The notes below the pieces were generated by a model. The model made no database searches and was not told the origin of the DNA. It was given only the letters and a program-made list of their open reading frames with translations. From an uncultured Pirellulaceae bacterium (GTDB lineage: Bacteria; Planctomycetota; Planctomycetia; Pirellulales; Pirellulaceae): a DNA stretch of 64,000 bases. Location: assembly GCA_938084685.1 (NCBI GenBank), contig CALKGE010000001.1, positions 62,001 through 126,000 on the forward strand, written 5' to 3'. Positions 48,546 through 57,000 of the stretch are shown here, in pieces. A program made the position numbers and the translations under genes. How positions within the stretch are numbered: the first letter of the stretch is position 1; the number at the start of each line of letters is the position of its first letter.

Positions 48546-50392
48546 GCTGCAATTTCCCTAGATGAGATTACAAAGTATCCGGCAAATAATAAGACAGTGA
48601 AATACACCAATGTCGTCGTTATCTGTTTCAGGATAAGCTCCAGATGGATGTCATAGCCATAAGCAACCTTGGAGGCCATGTTGAATTGTGGAAAATCTGG
48701 AGCCAGATTAGCGACACTCTCCATGGTGTCCAAATAGAGCGAATCCAGCGCCTGGATCACGGACGTCGCAGTCTCCCCCATATCCAATTCAACCGTTGCT
48801 CCCTGTTGAGTAATATTACGGATTAACGATTCAATTGGACCGCCTCCTGGGTTCTCGCCTGACTGTACTTCTCCAATAAACCCGGAAGAAATACCCATCA
48901 CAACAATCGACAACGTCGCCACCATGGCCACAATTCCATTCAGGAACGTACTGAAGAATACCCCAAACGATGTGACCAGCACCAACTGCATCCAAATTCC
49001 CAGATAGCACTTGAAGAAATTCATTTCAAAAGAACCTTCCGGAGCCGGAATGTAGACGTCAGCCTGAGCCATGCCAAAAAATTGAGCATGATCGCGGCAA
49101 CGCACATGAACTTCCAGACTACCCTTCGTTACCAGATCTTGAAACAGATTCACTTTTTCAAGTTCAGCTGTATCTGGATTCTGCTTACGGATGTCGTTGT
49201 AGTCAATGTTTATCTGAAACGTTTGAAATTCCTCCGCCTCGAATGGAATCGGAGCACTATAACGTTCCCGGACGGGCAGAGCTTTGTCCGGATTTACCAG
49301 AAGAATCTCACCACGGACTTTGCCCTCGATATCTCCCTTGGTCGTTCTGAAGACTCGCAAATTTAATTCCAGAGGTAAAACTCCTTCGTCACCCCCAGGA
49401 CCGGTGCTAAACATTTCTGGACTCAGATCTTCAAAAGTCCAGATCGCCGTACTCAACGTGTTACCCTCAATGTATTCACGGTACGTCCACTCTTTACCAG
49501 GGTTTATCCCACCATCTTCACTCTCACGACCATAGCGATCAAGAAAACGAAGACTGCCGTACACCGGTACACGAGCCAGCAGGTCGCCAGTAGGTGGCCC
49601 CAGTACGTAATTTTCTCCATCCCGGAAGATCGTATGAGAGTGCCCCTGAGCCACTTCCGTAACACCAACTGGCCCTTCGCCTTCCAAATTACGATTGATG
49701 AGGAAGTCATGGCGATGATGAGAATCTACAGAAGTGAAGCCTGTACCCAATCCTGTCTCCTCATCCCATTCGATCGATGCTGTGTCGATGGTATGAGAAT
49801 GATCCAGGCCACGGACCACAAATACATAACTGACAATTCCCATCAATAGTAACAAGACGGTTCCTACAGCGCCGAACCCCAGTACCCGACCCAGAAATAT
49901 CTCATGGGCCCGGACTGGCTTGGTCGTAATGGTATAAATTGTCTTGTTTTTGATGTCGTTGGGCAGACTGAACGAACTGACAAACATCGCCAGTGCCAAC
50001 AATAAGTAAGTGCTGGTCGAGATTACAAAGCCGAGATAAAGACGAGCAGGGTGATCATTTTGTACGTCAAGGAACCAACCTGCAAACAGCAGCAGGACAA
50101 CGAATAATGCAAAGATGATCAGAACTTTATTGCGAATGGCTTCCTGAATTGCCAAGCGGGACATACCTATCGTTCGCTGCAGCGATGAACGAGGAAAGTC
50201 TTCAAAGATAGCCCGCTTAAGACCACCACCAACAATGGACACTGCCTGACCGGGAGTGTTACGAATCGCAGTCAGCGCAAAAGCGATCACTGTCCAAGCA
50301 ACGAAGATAACCAGTGCCAGCACGACGAAGCCACCCAGGGCGTTCGCCAACCACTCACCGTAAGAAATAAACTCGCTAGGATCTACAACCAT
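48542..50392 (-). CDS. ABC-2 type transporter permease with large extracytoplasmic domain
   Basis: TM clusters at both ends (IFALFVVLLLFAGWFLDVQNDHPARLYLGFVISTSTYLLLALAMFVSSFSLPNDIKNKTIYTITTKPVRAHEIFLGRVLGF), typical of ABC-2 exporters. Confidence 0.82.
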   Translation of the reverse strand: MVVDPSEFISYGEWLANALGGFVVLALVIFVAWTVIAFALTAIRNTPGQAVSIVGGGLKRAIFEDFPRSSLQRTIGMSRLAIQEAIRNKVLIIFALFVVLLLFAGWFLDVQNDHPARLYLGFVISTSTYLLLALAMFVSSFSLPNDIKNKTIYTITTKPVRAHEIFLGRVLGFGAVGTVLLLLMGIVSYVFVVRGLDHSHTIDTASIEWDEETGLGTGFTSVDSHHRHDFLINRNLEGEGPVGVTEVAQGHSHTIFRDGENYVLGPPTGDLLARVPVYGSLRFLDRYGRESEDGGINPGKEWTYREYIEGNTLSTAIWTFEDLSPEMFSTGPGGDEGVLPLELNLRVFRTTKGDIEGKVRGEILLVNPDKALPVRERYSAPIPFEAEEFQTFQINIDYNDIRKQNPDTAELEKVNLFQDLVTKGSLEVHVRCRDHAQFFGMAQADVYIPAPEGSFEMNFFKCYLGIWMQLVLVTSFGVFFSTFLNGIVAMVATLSIVVMGISSGFIGEVQSGENPGGGPIESLIRNITQQGATVELDMGETATSVIQALDSLYLDTMESVANLAPDFPQFNMASKVAYGYDIHLELILKQITTTLVYFTVLLFAGYFVISSREIAA

Positions 50393-50445
50393 CTGTCCGT
50401 CGTTCCACTAAAACTCTATTGATTCAACAAGCAAGAAGTCGTTGT

Positions 50446-51423
50446 CTAGGATTCGTCTTCTGAATCAACCGATTCATCACTTGCCCCGGTAGTTTCAGCA
50501 GCAGCTACAGGCTCCTGCTGATCCCGCTCCCGCTTTCGGTTGTAGCCCGGACGAGCTTTACTGTCTCGCACAATGCCCAGGAAGAGGTCTTCCAAAGTCG
50601 TCGTTGGATTTTCCATCGACACCAGATCAGCCTGGTCGCTTTCAATAATGCTTCGAATCTGCTGCTGAGCCTCTTCACTCAATCCCTTTGCCTGAATCTG
50701 AGTAATGTCACGAACACTAAGCAGGTTTTCAACCGCTCCCATCTCTTTCAGCTCACCCTGATGAAGGATGGCAATTCGATCGCACACGTCCTGTACATCT
50801 GCCAGTAAGTGGCTGCACATGAGAATCGTTTTACCCTGATCCCGTAAGCGGACAATCAGCTCTTTCATTTCACGAGTACCAATGGGATCGAGTCCAGTGG
50901 TCGGCTCGTCCAATACAATCAGCTCAGGATCATTGATCAAAGCCTGCGCCAAACCAATACGACGCGTCATACCTTTCGAGTACTCTTTCAACTGCCGGCG
51001 TTTCGCCCATTCAATGTCAATCAACTTGATCAGGTCGCGAACACGTTGTTTACGACGACCTGCCGACATGTTAAACAGGCGACCATAAAAGTCCAAAGTC
51101 TCTTCGGCATTGAGAAATTTGTAGAGATAGGATTCTTCCGGTAAATAACCAATCCGCTCGTTCTTGGAAACATCCGATGCTTCCTTGTTAAACACGAGCG
51201 CCTGTCCGCTTGTGGGAAACAGTAATCCCAGAATCAATTTGATCGTGGTTGATTTGCCTGAACCATTGGGGCCCAACAGGCCAAAGATCTCACCGCGACG
51301 GACCTCCAGGTCAAGGGACTCCAAAGCGTTTACTTTTGGTCGTCCCCAAAAATCTTTGTAGACCTTGGTGAGATTACGAGTTTCGATAATGACATCCTGT
51401 TTGTCGTCGACTGATTTGGACAT
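50446..51423 (-). CDS. ABC transporter ATP-binding protein
   Basis: [74 protein letters not shown]. Confidence 0.95.
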   Translation of the reverse strand: MSKSVDDKQDVIIETRNLTKVYKDFWGRPKVNALESLDLEVRRGEIFGLLGPNGSGKSTTIKLILGLLFPTSGQALVFNKEASDVSKNERIGYLPEESYLYKFLNAEETLDFYGRLFNMSAGRRKQRVRDLIKLIDIEWAKRRQLKEYSKGMTRRIGLAQALINDPELIVLDEPTTGLDPIGTREMKELIVRLRDQGKTILMCSHLLADVQDVCDRIAILHQGELKEMGAVENLLSVRDITQIQAKGLSEEAQQQIRSIIESDQADLVSMENPTTTLEDLFLGIVRDSKARPGYNRKRERDQQEPVAAAETTGASDESVDSEDES

Positions 51424-51782
51424 CTAAAACCTTTCTGATGACAGGCAACTACTACTTTCCGGCAACGTCGTTCATGCGGAGTAACGATCGCCAGGAACAA
51501 TTCTTTCAATACGTATCAGGAGTAATAGCTGTTCATTGCGAGCAGCCAACCATTTCTTTTCCTGCACGGTACAACAGGAGTTTGTTAAAAAAACTCCTAT
51601 CGTGGTGTTAAAGTATGCGGCTTGAACACTATAAATAAGGCATAGGAATGCTGTCAAAATGAAGATATCCCATCTGCTTTTCGGACCTTTTGACGGTCAT
51701 ACAGGTTGTATCAGTTGATTGGTGGAGCACTAGCTTAAACTCGTCCCGATCGGCACACCAATCATCCCTCCGCCCAATCCAA

Positions 51783-53183
51783 ATGATGTCGTCCAATTTA
51801 CACATTCAGACATACGCCGATGCTCAGGCATTCCTGTTCAGTCGCTTTGATCTCGAGCGAACCATGAATTCATCATCCCCGGATACGTTCAAACTTGATC
51901 GCATGCGGCAATTAGCCGAACTATTGGGGAACCCGCAAAGCAAACTATCCTGTATCCATATTGCCGGCACGAAAGGAAAAGGATCTGTCTCATCCATGGT
52001 GAGCCAGATTCTGACCGATGCTGGATATAGTACCGGACTGTTTATTTCCCCCCACCTGGAACATCTGCGGCAACGGTTTTGTATTAACAACGCTCCCTGC
52101 AGCGAAGAGGACTTTCTTCGTATCATCCAGCAAATCGTCCCGGCCGTCGAGGAAATGGATCGACGCGATGGTGAACAGCCTGAATTCGACCTGAAGCCAA
52201 CATTTTTTGAAATCACAACCCTGTTCGCGTTTCTCTATTTTCATCAGGCCAATGTAAACGTCGCCGTAGTCGAAGTGGGACTCGGAGGACGACTCGACAG
52301 CACAAATATCTGTGAACCGATCGTCACTGCCATTACGAATATTGGGTTGGATCACACAAAAATTCTGGGAGATACGCTGGAGCTTATTGCCAGGGAAAAG
52401 GCTGGAATCATCAAACCTGAAGTTCCCGTGGTCAGCGGCTGCACGGTGGACGCTCCAATGCAGGAAATTGAAACCATCGCCAAACATCAGCACGCTCCTG
52501 TACTTCGACTGGGGCGCGACATCGTCGTCTCCGCCGCTGATGATCCTGCAATTCACCCCAATCTGAAGCATGTCTCAATCCAGGGGGAAGTCATGTGGTC
52601 TGATCTGAATATCGGCATACCGGGACAACACCAGATCACCAACGCTGCTGTCTGTCTGGGGCTCATTTATGAACTACGTAAACAAGGGTTTACGATCCCT
52701 GATGAAGCGGTTCGGTCCGGTCTGGCAAATGTAACATGCCCTGGACGTCTTGAGTTGATCGAAACGTCCCCTCGTATACTGCTCGATGTTTCCCACAATC
52801 CAGGTTCTGCGACGGCCTTGACCCATTTTCTCCGTCAAAATTTCTCCGGAACCAGAATGCATCTCATTCTGAGCTGCAGCAGAGACAAACAGTACAACGA
52901 GATCGTCAAGCTTCTGGCACCTGAATTTCACAGTATCACCTTGACCCGCTTTCAAAAGAATCCCCGCGCGGTGGAACCAGAGGAACTCTACCAGCACGCA
53001 GTTACGGCCTGCAACAATCTGGCACCGAGAAAAGAGATTGTGGAGAATCCGCAGGATGCCCTGAAATCGGCCCTCGATAACGCCAAGGCTGAAGATCTGA
53101 TCGTCATTACCGGATCTTTCTACCTGATCGCCGAATTAAGGCCGCTGGTGATCCAGAAAGCCGATCAGCACCGCGAACAATAG
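51783..53183 (+). CDS. folC: Bifunctional folylpolyglutamate synthase/dihydrofolate synthase (start 51783 or 51786)
   Basis: IHIAGTKGKGSVSSMVSQILTDAGYSTGLFISPHLEHLRQRFCIN...VVEVGLGGRLDSTNI...GLDHTKILGDTLELIAREKAGIIK. Confidence 0.95.
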   Translation: MMSSNLHIQTYADAQAFLFSRFDLERTMNSSSPDTFKLDRMRQLAELLGNPQSKLSCIHIAGTKGKGSVSSMVSQILTDAGYSTGLFISPHLEHLRQRFCINNAPCSEEDFLRIIQQIVPAVEEMDRRDGEQPEFDLKPTFFEITTLFAFLYFHQANVNVAVVEVGLGGRLDSTNICEPIVTAITNIGLDHTKILGDTLELIAREKAGIIKPEVPVVSGCTVDAPMQEIETIAKHQHAPVLRLGRDIVVSAADDPAIHPNLKHVSIQGEVMWSDLNIGIPGQHQITNAAVCLGLIYELRKQGFTIPDEAVRSGLANVTCPGRLELIETSPRILLDVSHNPGSATALTHFLRQNFSGTRMHLILSCSRDKQYNEIVKLLAPEFHSITLTRFQKNPRAVEPEELYQHAVTACNNLAPRKEIVENPQDALKSALDNAKAEDLIVITGSFYLIAELRPLVIQKADQHREQ

Positions 53184-53210
53184 AACAGGTTGTAAAGGCA
53201 ATCAATCGCA

Positions 53211-54641
53211 TCAAGCCAGAATGGGCTTGATAACTTCGCCGGCGACATCCGTCAAACGGAAATCCCGACCCTGATAAGGGAACGTGAGTTGCTGGTGATC
53301 GATCCCCAGCTGATGCAACATTGTTGCGTGCAGGTCGTTAATGTGTACAACGTTTTCGACCGCATTGTATCCAAGTTCATCTGTAGCTCCATACGTCATG
53401 CCTCCCCGTATCCCTCCTCCAGCCAGAAACATACTGAAAGCACGCATGTGGTGATCGCGACCGACTGCACCTTTGTTGGATTGGGCCATCGGAGTTCGAC
53501 CAAACTCGCCACCGAATACGATTAATGTATCCCGCAACATATCGCGCTGCTTCAAATCCTTGATCAATGCAGCGGTAGGTCGATCACACAATCCTGTACA
53601 AATACCCATATAACGCACCAGATCATTGTGATGATCCCAGCCTCGATGATACAGATGGATGAACCGTACTCCATTTTCAGCAAGACGGCGGGCCAAAAGG
53701 CAATTGTAGGCATACGAACCATCTGCTCCTGAAACACCATACATTTCCAGCGTCTCCTGGGATTCCTGGCTAATATCCATCAGTTCCGGTACTGACTGCT
53801 GCATCCTGAAAGCAAGTTCATACTGCTGAATCCGAGTGCGGATCTCGGGATTGTCCACCACCTGATCCCTGATTCCATTCAGTCCGTTGACAACTTCGAT
53901 CACTCGTTGCTGCTGATCACGGCTGACACCGGCAGGATTCCGTACGAAGTGAACAGGATCTCCTGTGGAATTGAACTGAATCCCCTGAAATCGGCCCGGC
54001 AAAAATCCGCTGTGCCATTGTCGCGTGGCAATCGGTTGCGGATTGCGACCTCCTTTGCTTGTTAACACAACAAACCCTGGCAAATTTGCTGATTCACTTC
54101 CCAGCCCATATGTCACCCACGATCCCATACTGGGGCGGCCGGAGATCGAAGTGCCAGTGTTCATGACGGTGTGTGCCGGATCATGGTTAATCTGATCCGT
54201 ATGCAGGCTATTGATAATGCACAACTCGTCAGCAACAGATCCGAGGTGAGGAAAGACTTCGGAAATTTGCTGACCTGACTCACCAAAACGCTTAAATGGA
54301 ATCATGGGAGCCTGACAGACAAGTTTCTGACCCTGAAGCTGAGCGATCGGCTGATTGGCAGTGTAAGACTCAGGCATCGGTTGACCATGCATCTCCTTCA
54401 GTTTTGGTTTGAAGTCAAATGACTCCAGATGAGATGGACCACCTGCCATACAAAGAAAAATCACCCGCTTGGCTTTGACTGGATAATGTGGCGTCCCGTC
54501 TATCCCTGCTGCCAGACCTTCTGCGGCAGTGGCTTCTGATTGGCACAAACCTGCCAAAGCTGCCAAGCCCAATCCTCCAGAGGTACGCCCCAGAAATGCC
54601 CGTCTGGTTAATTCCGCAGTATGTTCGTTAATTGAATTCAT
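53211..54641 (-). CDS. DUF1501 domain-containing protein (Tat-type N-terminus)
   Basis: TRRAFLGRTSGGLGLAALAGL leader; AKRVIFLCMAGGPSHLESFDFKPKLKEMHGQPMPES...FGGEFGRTPMAQ...GRDHHMRAFSMFLAGGGIRGG. Extended ORF to 54788 overlaps the PSD1 gene; MNSINEH at 54641 preferred. Confidence 0.93.
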   Translation of the reverse strand: MNSINEHTAELTRRAFLGRTSGGLGLAALAGLCQSEATAAEGLAAGIDGTPHYPVKAKRVIFLCMAGGPSHLESFDFKPKLKEMHGQPMPESYTANQPIAQLQGQKLVCQAPMIPFKRFGESGQQISEVFPHLGSVADELCIINSLHTDQINHDPAHTVMNTGTSISGRPSMGSWVTYGLGSESANLPGFVVLTSKGGRNPQPIATRQWHSGFLPGRFQGIQFNSTGDPVHFVRNPAGVSRDQQQRVIEVVNGLNGIRDQVVDNPEIRTRIQQYELAFRMQQSVPELMDISQESQETLEMYGVSGADGSYAYNCLLARRLAENGVRFIHLYHRGWDHHNDLVRYMGICTGLCDRPTAALIKDLKQRDMLRDTLIVFGGEFGRTPMAQSNKGAVGRDHHMRAFSMFLAGGGIRGGMTYGATDELGYNAVENVVHINDLHATMLHQLGIDHQQLTFPYQGRDFRLTDVAGEVIKPILA

Positions 54642-54653
54642 TTGAGAGTTCAC

Positions 54654-54674
54654 CCTTGAATCCTTGAATCCTTG
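54654..54674. repeat. 8-bp tandem repeat (ccttgaat)x2.6
   Basis: ccttgaatccttgaatccttg in the spacer between the PSD1 stop and the DUF1501 start. Confidence 0.9.
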
Positions 54675-54678
54675 TATG

Positions 54679-57000
54679 TTAATTCCGGTAAATCGCTTCA
54701 TTGACATTAAGTAACGCTCGACCCACCATGGCCCAGGCCGAAGCTTCACTAATCTCAATTCCTGCATCAAGCTGAAACTGACCCACACGCTGCAGCTGCT
54801 TCGCTGCTTCGAGATCCGTAGCGTACTGGAGTTTTAGCTGCTCGAGTAATTCGGCGACCTTTGACATTTCAGCGACCGTTGCACTACGCGACAGAACCGT
54901 CCGGAACAACCACTGAATCCGTTGCTCGTCCGTCTTACCACCTTCCAGGATCACACGTTGTCCGAGAGCTCGAGCTGCTTCTACGTACGTCGGGTCATTC
55001 AGCAACGTCAACGCAGCCGAAGGAGTGTTCGAAACTGATCGCTGAGCGACACATTCTTCCCTTGTCGGAGCGTCAAACGCCAGCATCGACGGATGTACAA
55101 AGGTACGTTGCCAGTGAGTATATAACCCTCGCCTGTACTGTTGGTCTCCGGTATCGGCTACCCAGCGGCGAGTTGGAAAATTGAGGTACTGCCAGTATCC
55201 GGCCGGCTGATAAGGAAATGCGCTGGGGCCGCCCACGGTGGGGTCCAACAAACCGGAAGTCGCCAACGCCGTATCCCGAATGAATTCAGCATCCAATCGC
55301 CAGCGAAGCTGTCTGGCAAAAAACCTGTTTTCAGGATCCACCTGAATCGCTTGCTGCGAAATTAGTGAACTCTGCCGATACGTATGCGATGAAACGATGT
55401 ACCTGATCAACCCCTTCACGTCCCAGCCTGAATCCATAAAACGGTGAGCCAGGAAGTCTAACAGTTCCGGATGAGTTGGGGCTTCACCCTGAGCGCCTAT
55501 GTCATCCAGTCGCGGAGTGATCCCACGGCCAAAGAAGAGTTTCCAGAGCCGGTTTACAAACACCCGACTCGTCAATGGATTGTCTTTGGAAACAATCCAG
55601 TTTGCCAGGTCGAGTCGTGTTAGCCGATCCTCTCGATCTTCGTTTTGAATTCTGAGCGAAGCCGGAACCGCTGGTAATACCACGGCACCGGACTTGTCCA
55701 ACCAGTCGCCTCGCGGCAGGATACGAATCTCCCGCGGAGTCACACTTTTGGTGATCATGGTTCGTACGAATTTTTTCTCCAGTTCGGCTCGAGCTTCTGT
55801 TAATGCTTCAATCTTCGCCTGATCCCCGGCCACTTGAGCCTTCTCAAGTTCGATTTCAATCCGCTCCAACTCCGCTCGCTGCGGCAGCGTGGCAACTCGA
55901 ATCTCCGGATCCCGACGGCCACCGCCGTACTTTCCTACTTCCTGAATATCCGCAAAAAATGCTCCGAAGCTGTAAAAATCCCTGGTCGTAAACGGATCAT
56001 ACTTATGGTCATGACATTCTGCACAACCCAGGGTAATGCCTAACCAGGCGCCGGCTGTCGTCCGTATACGATCAGCAGCATGCTTGACGATATACTCGCC
56101 AGGTTGAGCACCACCCTCTTCGGTCGTCTTATTAAGTCGGTTGTATCCAGTTGCAATGATCTGCCACTCGGTTGGTTCCGCCAAAAGATCCCCGGCCAAC
56201 TGTTCAATGGTGAAGGTATCAAATGGCGTGTTTTCATTAAAGGACTTGATCACATAGTCACGGTACGGAGAAATGTGAACCGTGACATCACTGTGATAAC
56301 CACCTGAATCCGCATAACGAACAAGATCCAGCCATTGCTGAGCCATCCGCTCACCAAAACTCTCGGAAGCCAAAAACCGTTCTACGATCGATGCGTAAGA
56401 CTGTTGGCCATCCACAAATTCCTGAACCTCTTCGAGTGAGGGCGGTAGGCCTCGAAGATCAAAACTGAGACGACGTAACAACGTCACCTTGTCAGCCAAT
56501 TCACTCTGGGACAGACCAGGGCTGCTTTGCTGTATTTGATTTGCTATGAAACTGTCAATTTCATTGGCAATCTGAGCTCCCTTTACCTCAGGCACTTCAG
56601 GCGCAACCAATGGCCGAAAGGCCCAATGGGACTCCCACCGCGCGCCTTCCTCAACCCAACGGCGGAGAACGTCCTTCTGTTTTCCCGTTAGCGGTTTTTG
56701 AAAATGCGGCGGAGGCATCACCAGCTCCGGCGATGATTCCTGAATACGCATGACAAGCAGACTTGCCTGGGGATCTCCCGGCCTTACCGCAACGCTTCCA
56801 TCCCGGTCCGCTTTGGCAAAGGCTTCCAAATCCAACCGCAGGTCTGCTTCACGTTGTGCAGCATCCGGACCGTGACAGGCAAAACAATGCTTGGCAAGAA
56901 TGGGACGGACATCCCGACTAAAGGAAACCGTCGGCTCGGACGCAGATAGTGATCCTGCCCACAGGATTGTGAGTGATAAAAGTGAATAGAGTAATTTCAT
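54679..57000 (-). CDS. PSD1/DUF1549-DUF1553 protein with N-terminal planctomycete cytochrome c domain
   Basis: VSFSRDVRPILAKHCFACHGPDAAQREADLRLD (CxxCH), DSFIANQI...LLRRLSFDLRGLPPSLEEV (DUF1549), NRLWKLFFGRGI...NTPSAALTLLNDPTYVEAARALGQRV (DUF1553). Confidence 0.96.
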   Translation of the reverse strand: MKLLYSLLSLTILWAGSLSASEPTVSFSRDVRPILAKHCFACHGPDAAQREADLRLDLEAFAKADRDGSVAVRPGDPQASLLVMRIQESSPELVMPPPHFQKPLTGKQKDVLRRWVEEGARWESHWAFRPLVAPEVPEVKGAQIANEIDSFIANQIQQSSPGLSQSELADKVTLLRRLSFDLRGLPPSLEEVQEFVDGQQSYASIVERFLASESFGERMAQQWLDLVRYADSGGYHSDVTVHISPYRDYVIKSFNENTPFDTFTIEQLAGDLLAEPTEWQIIATGYNRLNKTTEEGGAQPGEYIVKHAADRIRTTAGAWLGITLGCAECHDHKYDPFTTRDFYSFGAFFADIQEVGKYGGGRRDPEIRVATLPQRAELERIEIELEKAQVAGDQAKIEALTEARAELEKKFVRTMITKSVTPREIRILPRGDWLDKSGAVVLPAVPASLRIQNEDREDRLTRLDLANWIVSKDNPLTSRVFVNRLWKLFFGRGITPRLDDIGAQGEAPTHPELLDFLAHRFMDSGWDVKGLIRYIVSSHTYRQSSLISQQAIQVDPENRFFARQLRWRLDAEFIRDTALATSGLLDPTVGGPSAFPYQPAGYWQYLNFPTRRWVADTGDQQYRRGLYTHWQRTFVHPSMLAFDAPTREECVAQRSVSNTPSAALTLLNDPTYVEAARALGQRVILEGGKTDEQRIQWLFRTVLSRSATVAEMSKVAELLEQLKLQYATDLEAAKQLQRVGQFQLDAGIEISEASAWAMVGRALLNVNEAIYRN

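Noticed and set aside
51990-52571. 193-aa minus-strand ORF
   Set aside because: Antisense to folC; shadow ORF.
53210-53231. Hairpin ATCAAGCC/GGCTTGAT between convergent folC and DUF1501
   Set aside because: Overlaps the DUF1501 3' coding end and lacks a T-tract; too weak to call a terminator.
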